Below the pieces are notes generated by a model. The model made no database searches, was not told the origin of the DNA, and worked only from the letters and a program-made list of their open reading frames with translations. This document shows, in pieces, positions 7,541 to 15,376 of a stretch of 25,123 bases of DNA (the first letter of the stretch is position 1; each line of letters begins with the position of its first letter). The stretch is from assembly GCA_030849075.1 (NCBI GenBank), contig JASAOO010003147.1, positions 1-25,123 of the forward strand, given 5' to 3'. The position numbers were made by a program, and so were the translations under genes. Source of the stretch: Zelonia costaricensis. Taxonomy: Eukaryota > Euglenozoa > Kinetoplastea > Trypanosomatida > Trypanosomatidae.

Positions 7541-10500
7541 TCACGACAGCATCGGCGTCTTGACTGGGGCGTTGTGCGACGACACTGCCATCGCGCCGAC
7601 CCACCGCCGCCCGTTGCGGCCGACCAGGAAGCTGAAAAGATTCACGACGCCGTTGCCGTCAGCGTAGATGCACCGTCCGCCCTCCCCCTCGACACCGCGG
7701 CCGCGCGCCTTCGACGGGCACACCGTCGCGTAGTACCGCTCTTCGTCGTCATCGATGGGCACGACGCGCTGCGCTTGCTGCGGGTCCTTCGGGAAGATCG
7801 TCACGAGCTCGCCGTCGCTGCCCTGTGCAAGCGGGTTGGCGAGCTCGATGCGGGTAGCGCCGATCCAGACCCCGATCCACTGCCGCAGCGCAACGCAGCC
7901 GACGCACAGCGCGGCGAGGAGGCTGTAGTGCAGCACCCACACCCCCAGCACGGACGCCCGCGTCGGCCAGAGATAGTAGCGGAAAAGAAAGAGGCTGCGG
8001 CGGACGAAGCGAGAGAGGCTGGACGAGGTGCCCGTCAAGGTGGACGCCTTCACCGCGCTCACGTACTCCATCGTCATCTCGTCCAGCAGGCGCTGGGGCC
8101 GGCAAGGCAGGCCGTGCAGCAGCACCTCGACCGCGGTGTTCAGCCAGGCGAGGCTCACCACCGGTGCGACCCCGGCGGCCGCCAGCCTCGACACCGCCGT
8201 CTCTGTGACCACTTGCATGTACGTCGTTGTCGTGGTTGCAATCGGCTCCCCTGCCGGGGCCCCGGCGACGGACATCCACGTCGACGCCGTGGCGGCGCGC
8301 TGCCGCACCGCCGCCTCCATCGCCGCGGTGCTCTGGAAGGCGAAGAAGGCGTCGTGGTACCACGACTCCCGCGCCGAGCAGCGCTGCAGCACGCGCGTCT
8401 GCTGCACCCCCCACACGAACACGAGCACCTCGAGCAGGGCGAAGCAGGTGAGGGCGAGCACGAAGGGCAGGTGGTTGGCACGGCCTACCGGGCAGTCCAG
8501 CAGGGCCGAGTACCCGTCATAGCCGCGCACCACGACGTCGTGCTCGGGACAGTAGAAGGCGCGCAGGGGCATCTGCATGTGCCGCTCCTGAAAGAAGAAG
8601 CGCGGGTGCAGCCAGCGGTACTGCCGTGCGGCGGTAATACGCCAGAGCGGCGACGCTCGCAGTGTGCCCTCCTCTGAAGCCCGCAGCATCGATCGACTCG
8701 CCAGTGCCTTGCAGACGACAATCAGCACCAGCGTTGCCACGACAAGCAGCATCAGCACCCAGCGCACGAGCTGCAGGGACTGGGTCACGTACGCCCGCTC
8801 GGCCGCGACCACGACGTCTGCCTTCTCGATGATGCCCACGTTTGCGGCCACGATGTCGAGTGGGTTCGACTGCAGCGTCAGCGCGCGCACAAGGCCGATG
8901 CCGAAGAAGTGAATGATCGGCGTCCGCGTCGGCACTGTTTGGGCCTCCGTCACGGGCGTCTTCCCCCACACCGCGTCGCCCGCGGCGGTGCTCGTCTGGC
9001 CGAGGTGGAAGTTGTTGAAGGGGCTGAAGAGCGGCACGAGCCCCAGCGCATTCCACGCCGCCACCTGCGCGACCAGAAAGGCAATGCAGAGGAAAAGGTT
9101 CATGGGGTCGCGCAGGCGGAAGCGCCAGGTGCCGCGGACCGACTCCGCGATGTTCGCCGCGATGCCGAGCTGCCGCGTGGGCGACTGCGACGCTGGCGTG
9201 GCTCGACTCGTCTGCGTCGGCGCCGGCGTCAGCGCCGTCCACACCACGTTCTTGAAGAAGTACATGCCGAAGGGGAAGTAGCTGCCGATGGGCGGCATCA
9301 GCTCCGTCACGAGGAAGCTCACAAACAGGTACGCAGGGCCGGCGGCGGCCATGGCGGCGAAGAGGGGCTCGGTCCGCATGAGCCGCAGCGTCCCCGACGC
9401 GCGGCAGTCCCGCACGCTCGTGTACCGGCCGCCGCCCCCGCTACTGATGCCCTTGCTGGTGGCGGCAAGCAGCGCCGCCTTGGCAGAGTCGGCAGCTGGC
9501 GCAGCGCTCCCGCCATCGTGTTCGACCAGCGTCCCCACCGGTCCACCCACCGCGACGGCGGCGGCGGCGGCCTCTGCGCTCGTCAGCGCGTTCGATGCGG
9601 GGTAGCAGGTGAGCACGTACACGGCCTCGGGGTGGTTGCGCACGCGCGCGTGCTGCAGCGCCGTCCAGCCTTCGCCGTCCGTGATCGCGCGGTCGGCACC
9701 GCGGCTGAGCAGTAACTCCGCCACCTCTGCAAAGCCCTCGCGCGCGGCCCAAATCAGCGGCGTGCGCCCGTGCGCGTCCTGCGCGTTTGCGTCGTAGCTC
9801 CAGTGGTCGATCAGGTACTGACACGTCGCGGGCGAGTTGCGGTACGCAGCCCAGTGCATCAAAGAGTGCCCCTCCACGTCACGCAGCTGCGGATCCAGCA
9901 GGTAGTACGGTCGTTGCGTTCTCGGGTTGACGGTCGTTGCAGCACGGGTGAGCTGCTCCGCGGCAGGCTTGTAGAACACCATGCCGTGGTCTGACGTGTG
10001 CAGCAGGTGGCCCTCCCGCGCGGCGTCCTCGGTGAGCATGAGCAGCAGCGCCAGGCGGTCGTTCTGGACGGCGGCGAAGGCAGCATCGAAGCCCTGGCGG
10101 TCGCGGTGCGATGGGTCGGCGCCGCGGTCCAGCAGGTATCGCACGACATCGGCGTGTCCCGCCGTGACGGCCCACTGCAGCGCCGTGTGCCCCAGCGCGT
10201 TGGTCGCCTCCAGCGGTGCCTGGTGGTCAACGAGAAAGCGGACAATGGCTAGGTGGCCCTTAAAGGAGGCCCACATCAATGCCGACGCGTTGCTGCCTTC
10301 ATACATGGCCCGTCGGGTGGCGATGTCCACCGTGCCCTGCGACCACATGAGAATGGCAGACTGCAGATTACCGTACGCGCAGGCCTCCTCGAAGCACGAT
10401 GGGAACTGGCGTCGCCGCACCGCGTCCTGCTCGCGAAACCGGCACTCCTCTGCACCGCCCGCGCCGGTGAGCTGCCGCACCTCCTCCGGCGTAGGCAGGC

Positions 10501-10636
10501 TGCTGCGGCCCAGCAAGTGGTAGGGGAAGTTGTCGGCGAGGTGAAAGTACTGGCGCCGCTCGGGGTGCGGGGTGCCGGGGAGGTAGTCATCAAACCCCAC
10601 CTGCTGGTCCCACAGCCGCTCCAGTCGTTGCCGCAT
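7541..10636 (-). CDS. Ankyrin-repeat, six-TM DHHC-palmitoyltransferase homologue with a degenerate active site
   Basis: The 1031-residue protein has the layout of Akr1/HIP14-type S-acyltransferases. About six ankyrin repeats lie at residues 79-200 and 255-346. Four membrane segments follow near 424-449, 451-470, 511-534 and 622-645, then a cysteine-rich-domain remnant at 690-722, then segments near 724-745 and 893-920. A TRIE sequence near 925 recalls the family TTxE motif, and an N-x2-F (NLFSF) near 1000 recalls the PaCCT region. The remnant keeps Arg692, Cys696 and Gly718-x2-Asn721-His722-x2-Phe, but the catalytic tetrad position reads Asp707-Gly-Tyr-Ser710 instead of Asp-His-His/Tyr-Cys. 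Most zinc-binding Cys/His are also missing. Palmitoyl transfer by the usual mechanism is therefore unlikely; a scaffold or regulator is inferred. The ATG at 10636 follows an in-frame TGA 15 nt upstream. The stop is TGA. Confidence 0.8.
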   Translation of the reverse strand: MRQRLERLWDQQVGFDDYLPGTPHPERRQYFHLADNFPYHLLGRSSLPTPEEVRQLTGAGGAEECRFREQDAVRRRQFPSCFEEACAYGNLQSAILMWSQGTVDIATRRAMYEGSNASALMWASFKGHLAIVRFLVDHQAPLEATNALGHTALQWAVTAGHADVVRYLLDRGADPSHRDRQGFDAAFAAVQNDRLALLLMLTEDAAREGHLLHTSDHGMVFYKPAAEQLTRAATTVNPRTQRPYYLLDPQLRDVEGHSLMHWAAYRNSPATCQYLIDHWSYDANAQDAHGRTPLIWAAREGFAEVAELLLSRGADRAITDGEGWTALQHARVRNHPEAVYVLTCYPASNALTSAEAAAAAVAVGGPVGTLVEHDGGSAAPAADSAKAALLAATSKGISSGGGGRYTSVRDCRASGTLRLMRTEPLFAAMAAAGPAYLFVSFLVTELMPPIGSYFPFGMYFFKNVVWTALTPAPTQTSRATPASQSPTRQLGIAANIAESVRGTWRFRLRDPMNLFLCIAFLVAQVAAWNALGLVPLFSPFNNFHLGQTSTAAGDAVWGKTPVTEAQTVPTRTPIIHFFGIGLVRALTLQSNPLDIVAANVGIIEKADVVVAAERAYVTQSLQLVRWVLMLLVVATLVLIVVCKALASRSMLRASEEGTLRASPLWRITAARQYRWLHPRFFFQERHMQMPLRAFYCPEHDVVVRGYDGYSALLDCPVGRANHLPFVLALTCFALLEVLVFVWGVQQTRVLQRCSARESWYHDAFFAFQSTAAMEAAVRQRAATASTWMSVAGAPAGEPIATTTTTYMQVVTETAVSRLAAAGVAPVVSLAWLNTAVEVLLHGLPCRPQRLLDEMTMEYVSAVKASTLTGTSSSLSRFVRRSLFLFRYYLWPTRASVLGVWVLHYSLLAALCVGCVALRQWIGVWIGATRIELANPLAQGSDGELVTIFPKDPQQAQRVVPIDDDEERYYATVCPSKARGRGVEGEGGRCIYADGNGVVNLFSFLVGRNGRRWVGAMAVSSHNAPVKTPMLS

Positions 10637-10969
10637 GTTGATGGCGCAGCGTCACACTAGATGTGCGTGTGTTTGTGTGTGTGTATGTGGGACCAACGGA
10701 GTCGCTTAATACAGCGCAGCAAGAATCTAGGTGGAGAACTTGAGAGGGGGTGGGGTGGAAAGCGACGAGGACGGCGGCTGTATCACGCCTCTACACAAGA
10801 GAGTCACCCCCCGGGACGCACAGACGACCGGCGCGTGTGTGTATCGCGGGCGGGGATGGGGCGTGGAGAGGCAGAGGAACGTTGCCGGCGCACGAATATG
10901 TTACCCAAAAAAGAGCACGGCACTCACGCACGCACGCACACGTGCGTTGACTCGATGGCCGGATGCGCT

Positions 10970-11040
10970 CTCGTAGTACGTTGTACGTTGGGAGAGAAAG
11001 GGAAGGAGAGCAGAGAGCAGGGAGGGGGGGGTGGGAGGCA
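10970..11040 (-). promoter_or_regulatory. Candidate spliced-leader acceptor for the pseudo-PAT gene
   Basis: The sense strand has a 50-nt C/T-rich tract (about 11040-10990), then a short neutral stretch, then the first AG at 10971-10970. No AG occurs on the minus strand from 11075 to 10972. The implied leader of about 334 nt has no ATG before the start at 10636. Confidence 0.55.
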
Positions 11041-11178
11041 AAGCCAGCAGCAGCAGCGTCGTGCGATGGGTTGGACTTCAATGAACTCGCGCATGGTGTG
11101 TGTGTGTGTGTGGAGACGTTCGTGTGGATGCGGTGGCGAAGATGATCACGGTGCCGGTGACGGCACGGAAGGAGGGAC

Positions 11179-11215
11179 GAGAGAGAGAGATAGATAGAGA
11201 TATAGATAGATAGAC
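11179..11215. repeat. GA/GATA simple repeat
   Basis: A run of GA dinucleotides passes into GATA tetranucleotides with small interruptions. On the sense strand it is a TATC/TC pyrimidine-rich tract. Confidence 0.9.
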
Positions 11216-11686
11216 ATAGGGGTTTGAGGCGGGTTTGCGCAAGGGGATGGGAGAGGCGAGAAACTCCGCGCCGGTGTCCCCCACTCCCTCCCACACACAC
11301 ACCCATTGAGGTGGGTGGACGGCTGAATTGCAGACCCAACACGACACTTGTTCAAGACTGCACTTGTGTGTGTGTGTGTGTATGAAGCAGTGTCGTCTCC
11401 TTCACCCCCACCCTCGTTCAGCACTCGCTATCTGCAGAGTTGGTTGGAGCGTAGACCTGCTTTTTTTTTTTTGCGTACATGTCACGTTGCTCCCTTCTCT
11501 GTGTGAGTCTAGGTGTGATTGTGTGTGCGTGTGGTGCAACACTACACCCGTAGATGACGCTTGCGCAGCAAGCAGCACGCTAACGGGGAGAGGCAGTAAG
11601 GGTGTGTGGGCGGCGGTTGTTGTGGGTGAGCGGATCAGCAGGGCAACACACACGACTCAAGCACCACTGGCCGCCCTAACGGCGCG

Positions 11687-14551
11687 CTACTCCGCGTCGA
11701 TGGCGTCATCGTCGTCATTCGCTGCCCCGGCCCAACGCTGCAAGCCGTTGGGGTCGCGCAGCCGCGCCGCGTAACGCCCGGGGTTGGAGCGGAGGTGCGC
11801 TGCCAACGCCTCCAGCGCGCGCCGCGTGTGGGCCGCACCGTCTTCGTCGTACTGCCGAAACCGCGCCTCTGCGCTGCTGAGACCCGCGTAGCTGTGGCCG
11901 CTGCCGTGAGGGCCCGCACCAGCACTGAGGGACGTCGCCAGCGGGCGCACGTACGCGCGTGCTTGGCGGGCCGCCGGCGGGAGGTCGTCCAGTGGATCGT
12001 TCAAGGACGCGGACGGAGTTGCCGGTGCCGCGGCTGCTGCGGGGGACACAGCCGTCGAGGTGCGACGCCGCGCTGCCAGGGTGGTCAGCCGCGCTACGCG
12101 TGAGCTGGCAACACGCAGCAAGCGAGGCGGCCACACCGCCCACAGCACCACTGTGGCCACCGTCGCCTCCACGTTGCGCTGCACACAAAGCCACCACAGC
12201 TGCACCAGCAGTCCACGCACGCACCACCGCGTAATCGTGCGAAGCATGGCGGGCGGGAGCAGCCAGTGCAGCAGTGACCCGCTCACGACACACAGGAAGA
12301 GCAGCACGGCCGTGGCCATCAGGATCGGGCCAGCGGGAAACGAGGCACCACCACTCTCCCCGTCATGCCCCCACGTGTCCGCTGTAAAGACAGCGTCTAG
12401 GAGGTACGAGTTCCACACGCGCATCACGATGCCCTCCATCGACGCAACAGACCCGCACATCAGCAGCGCGACCAGCAACATCAGCACCTGCCCCACCGCC
12501 ATCTTCTGCACGTGACGCACCGCGTAGAAGAGGAGCACGACAAGCAACACCACCACGCCGGTCAGCCCCGTGACGGCGTGCCGCACCACCGCACTCTGCG
12601 CGACGCGCCGCTCCAGCTGCCACAGTACCCACGTCACCGCCATGAGCTGCACCCACAGCACATCCAGCGAGCTTGACTCGCTCAGCCAGAGCGGCAGCGC
12701 CTTGCCAGCGCTGGTGCTCTCGTCCCCGGCATCACTGTTGACTTGTGCCGATGCGGACCACGACGAGGTCGCTGATGTCGGCGGCAGGGCGATGAAGGCG
12801 AGGCACACGGGCGTGCTGGCCGGCAAGGAGGCGGTCCACTCCGCCGTGAACTCCACCCTCGCTGCCGCTGCTGCTGCTGCTGAGCGCGCCGTCGTTTCTG
12901 GGGGCGCTGCGTTGGCGTGGGTCTCGAGCAGCCTCAGTCGCGTGTGCACGGGCCGGCTGCTGAGCAGTTCCTGCAGCACGACCGGCAGCACCGAGTCGCC
13001 GAAGGGCTGGAATGGGCCCAGCTCTTCCCGGGTGCGGTGCGTGAACTCTACCGCGGCGGCGATTGACGCGGTGGAGGTTGCCCCCGCGGCAGACGGCAGT
13101 GGACTCGCAGGGCGGCGCGCCGACACATCGCTGGGGCCGCGCATGAAGCGCATCGGCTGGAGGAGCGAGCGCAGGGCTTGGAAAAAGAACGAGAGCAGCG
13201 CGATGGGTGACACGACGGCGGAGGAGCCGGAGGCGTAGCTGCGCTGCCCGGCTGCTGCGGCCCGATTCTGCGACATCCCAGCGAACTCGCGCGCGACCAC
13301 CTGCGCGGCGGCGTCCACCTCGGCGAGGTTGCACACGAAGGCCACCGACGACGACGACGGTGTGGACAGAGTCGTGTGCGACACGCCTCCTGTTGTCTGG
13401 CCAGCACGATCCACCGGTGCCGCGGTGCGCAGCTCGGCGACAGCCGGGAAGGAGACGATGCGCAGGAGCGAGAGCGCCGCGTGGGTCGCCAGCTCCTGGC
13501 GGGAGGCTGTCCGCGTCCGTCCCGCAGCTGCATCCGCACCCGCGCCGTCCGTGACATCCGCGTCGGCGACCACGCCGTCTGCCGCCGCCTCTGCTGCCCA
13601 GCTGTCCTCTCCTGCGCGTCCTTCGCGAGCCCACGCGGCGACGCGGAAGCGCACCACGACGGTCTGCCGCGAGTAGAGGCGCCTCCACGCGGTCGGACTC
13701 CACCACGCGAAGTCGCGCAGGTTCGCCTTGACCTCGGCGATAGCGAGCCACGCGCTGTGTACCAGATCCCCCGCGTTGAAGGCGGCGGACACGGCGCGTG
13801 TCACGGGCTGCACCACGTTCAGCAGCGGATCCACGCGAGGCGGAATCCACGAGGAGCGCCGCCGGCGGCGCCGTCGCGAGGTGCCCGCGGTGCCGCCCAC
13901 GAGATTGGGCCCCACGGTGCCCAGGTGCGCAGTGTGGTAGTCACGGATTCGCCGCGACAGTCGCGGAGGACCGAGGTTTCCGCGAAGCGGGCGAGCGGCG
14001 CTGTCGGCGTCGACGGTGCTAAGGTTCCTGAAGTACGTCGCGAAGCTGCTGTGTAGCGGCGCCTGCTGTGCGGTGGTTCGCGGGCCGAGCTGCCAGACCA
14101 GGGCACAGCGCTGCACCTCAGGGGTGTCGGCGCGGCGCAGGAGATCGTGTTGGGGGCCCCTGGCGATGTCGGCGCTGATGTGTGACAGCGCGCAGTGGAG
14201 ACTCGTGGGCGCCCCAGTTGCGGGCGCTGCAGGCGTCGCTGCGCCGCTGCCGGGTGCTTGGCAGGGAGGCAGCACCATATGCTTGGGTGAGGTCGGGGAC
14301 GCTGATGCTTCGTCGTGTGCGAATGCAGGCGCGGTGCCATCGTTGCGCGGGGTGTCGAGGGAGGTGACGGCGTCTCCTGTTGAGGGTGCGGCAGCGTCCG
14401 CGGCGGCCTGCGCTGCACTGTGGAGCCGCAGCAGCAGCAGCAGCAGCGCAAGGCAGAGAAGAGGGAGGACACGGGAGCAACGTCGGCAGTGTGCGGCGGC
14501 GGCAGCAGCGGTGGTACTGCGGCCCATGTGTCGCGTCAGTCTACGTGTCAT
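11687..14551 (-). CDS. NEMP/TMEM194-like nuclear-envelope integral membrane protein with an enlarged luminal region
   Basis: The 954-residue protein starts with a signal sequence (basic residues, then a Leu-rich core at about 27-42, then a small-residue cleavage region). About 580 residues follow with scattered Cys and beta-prone segments, predicted luminal. A membrane core lies at roughly 625-820 with five or more segments. After it comes a Pro/Ala linker and a conserved-looking tail near 897-937 (RFRQYDEDG, then HTRRALEALAAHL). The tail, and the helix ending in AVWPPRL, resemble NEMP1/TMEM194 proteins, where the fifth helix is followed by a Tyr-x-x-Gln..Thr-x-x-Ala-Leu-x-x-Leu tail. Animal NEMPs are about 400-450 residues, so this copy is roughly double, the extra length being luminal. 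In animals and plants the family sits in the inner nuclear membrane; location here is inferred. The family call is by pattern memory, not a profile search. The ATG at 14551 is used, and Met9 is an alternative. The stop is TAG. Confidence 0.6.
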   Translation of the reverse strand: MTRRLTRHMGRSTTAAAAAAHCRRCSRVLPLLCLALLLLLLRLHSAAQAAADAAAPSTGDAVTSLDTPRNDGTAPAFAHDEASASPTSPKHMVLPPCQAPGSGAATPAAPATGAPTSLHCALSHISADIARGPQHDLLRRADTPEVQRCALVWQLGPRTTAQQAPLHSSFATYFRNLSTVDADSAARPLRGNLGPPRLSRRIRDYHTAHLGTVGPNLVGGTAGTSRRRRRRRSSWIPPRVDPLLNVVQPVTRAVSAAFNAGDLVHSAWLAIAEVKANLRDFAWWSPTAWRRLYSRQTVVVRFRVAAWAREGRAGEDSWAAEAAADGVVADADVTDGAGADAAAGRTRTASRQELATHAALSLLRIVSFPAVAELRTAAPVDRAGQTTGGVSHTTLSTPSSSSVAFVCNLAEVDAAAQVVAREFAGMSQNRAAAAGQRSYASGSSAVVSPIALLSFFFQALRSLLQPMRFMRGPSDVSARRPASPLPSAAGATSTASIAAAVEFTHRTREELGPFQPFGDSVLPVVLQELLSSRPVHTRLRLLETHANAAPPETTARSAAAAAAARVEFTAEWTASLPASTPVCLAFIALPPTSATSSWSASAQVNSDAGDESTSAGKALPLWLSESSSLDVLWVQLMAVTWVLWQLERRVAQSAVVRHAVTGLTGVVVLLVVLLFYAVRHVQKMAVGQVLMLLVALLMCGSVASMEGIVMRVWNSYLLDAVFTADTWGHDGESGGASFPAGPILMATAVLLFLCVVSGSLLHWLLPPAMLRTITRWCVRGLLVQLWWLCVQRNVEATVATVVLWAVWPPRLLRVASSRVARLTTLAARRRTSTAVSPAAAAAPATPSASLNDPLDDLPPAARQARAYVRPLATSLSAGAGPHGSGHSYAGLSSAEARFRQYDEDGAAHTRRALEALAAHLRSNPGRYAARLRDPNGLQRWAGAANDDDDAIDAE

Positions 14552-14583
14552 GAACTGATCTAGCGTTATAGGAGAAGTACGGG

Positions 14584-14615
<32 letters not shown>

Positions 14616-14617
14616 GT
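14584..14617. repeat. TG/CG dinucleotide tract
   Basis: Plus-strand TG repeats pass through a CG stretch and return to TG. In the sense transcript this is a CA-rich segment only about 33 nt before the NEMP-like start codon. Confidence 0.9.
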
Positions 14618-14767
14618 TTATGTGTCTACACACGATCTGCAGAGGCAATCCGGCCGTGTAGGCGACGCTATGCGCGTCGACACAAACACACAGCGATAGG
14701 AGGCGGGCGAGGAGGGGTGTGGTGGGGAAGGATGGCGAGGAAGACGGCGGTATTCACTCCGATACAG

Positions 14768-14798
14768 CTCGGGTCAAGACGGGGGGAGGGGGAGGGGT
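14768..14798 (-). promoter_or_regulatory. Candidate spliced-leader acceptor for the NEMP-like gene
   Basis: On the minus strand a C/T tract (14798-14781) is followed by an AG at 14769-14768. This gives a leader of about 217 nt without any ATG. The next candidate upstream, AG at 14871-14870 behind a T-rich tract, would place ATGs at 14837-14856 inside the leader, so it is less favoured. Confidence 0.45.
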
Positions 14799-15060
14799 GT
14801 TTTCAACTAGCTGCGCACACGCGCGCAAACGCGCAGCATCATCTGCACGCATGTACAGCCCGCACTGGCCTCCCCCCAAAAAGCATGAGCGATGTTGTCG
14901 AAGCGTGTTGAACAGAAGCCAAAAAGAAAAAAATAGAGAAGATGAGGTGTCGTAGAAGTCAATGTGTCGGCGTCCCGTGCGGGCCGGCTGGCGCGCCCCA
15001 GTACTACACCCGAGACTGCCATCATTGCAGACGGGCCCACCCTTTCGCATTGTGAGGTGA

Positions 15061-15082
15061 CACACACACACACACACACACA
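15061..15082. repeat. (CA)11 microsatellite
   Basis: Uninterrupted plus-strand CA dinucleotides in the presumed 3' UTR of the six-TM protein gene. Confidence 0.95.
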
Positions 15083-15376
15083 GACAGACATCAGCGAAAT
15101 CGCGACAGCTAAACGTGGCTACGATATACGAAGAAGTGACGGTGAAGAGCTGATCAAGAAAGCGAGAGAAACAACGACAACAGAGGTTTATGTGTGGCGA
15201 CGGCGCAAGGCTCTCGTGTTTGCGCGTGCGCATGCGACTGACGGTGTGCGTGTGCCTTTGAGTGCCTGCGTGTCCGCGAAGGCGATGACCACCACCGAAG
15301 CTGCGAATTGTGATAATGGGTCCACACCCACACCAACGCCCACGCGCACGCGGTGCACTGGCGGAGGCGGGGTGAC

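Larger units (their letters stand above)
10637..11686. other. Spacer between NEMP-like gene and pseudo-PAT gene
   Basis: No gene is supported in 1.05 kb. In the sense direction it carries the 3' UTR of the NEMP-like gene and the leader of the pseudo-PAT gene. It contains TG tracts on the plus strand (10672-10688, 11096-11113, 11365-11382), a GA/GATA tract at 11179-11215, a T12 run at about 11461-11472, and a strong plus-strand purine block at 10990-11045 that serves as a sense polypyrimidine tract. The minus strand has no ATG between 10637 and about 11090. Confidence 0.8.
14552..15376. other. Spacer between six-TM protein gene and NEMP-like gene
   Basis: No gene is supported in 825 bp. Sense order: 3' UTR of the six-TM gene with a (TG)11 tract (15082-15061), a T-rich stretch at 14947-14920, a C-rich tract at 14798-14781, and a CA-rich leader segment (14617-14584) close to the NEMP-like start. 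A minus-strand open frame at 14754-15518 overlaps the end of the six-TM gene and has no protein-like character. Confidence 0.8.

Noticed and set aside
7574..9715. Plus-strand open frames opposite the pseudo-PAT gene
   Set aside because: They are rich in Arg, Gly, His and Ala with no structure, and the minus-strand frame has clear ankyrin repeats and membrane segments.
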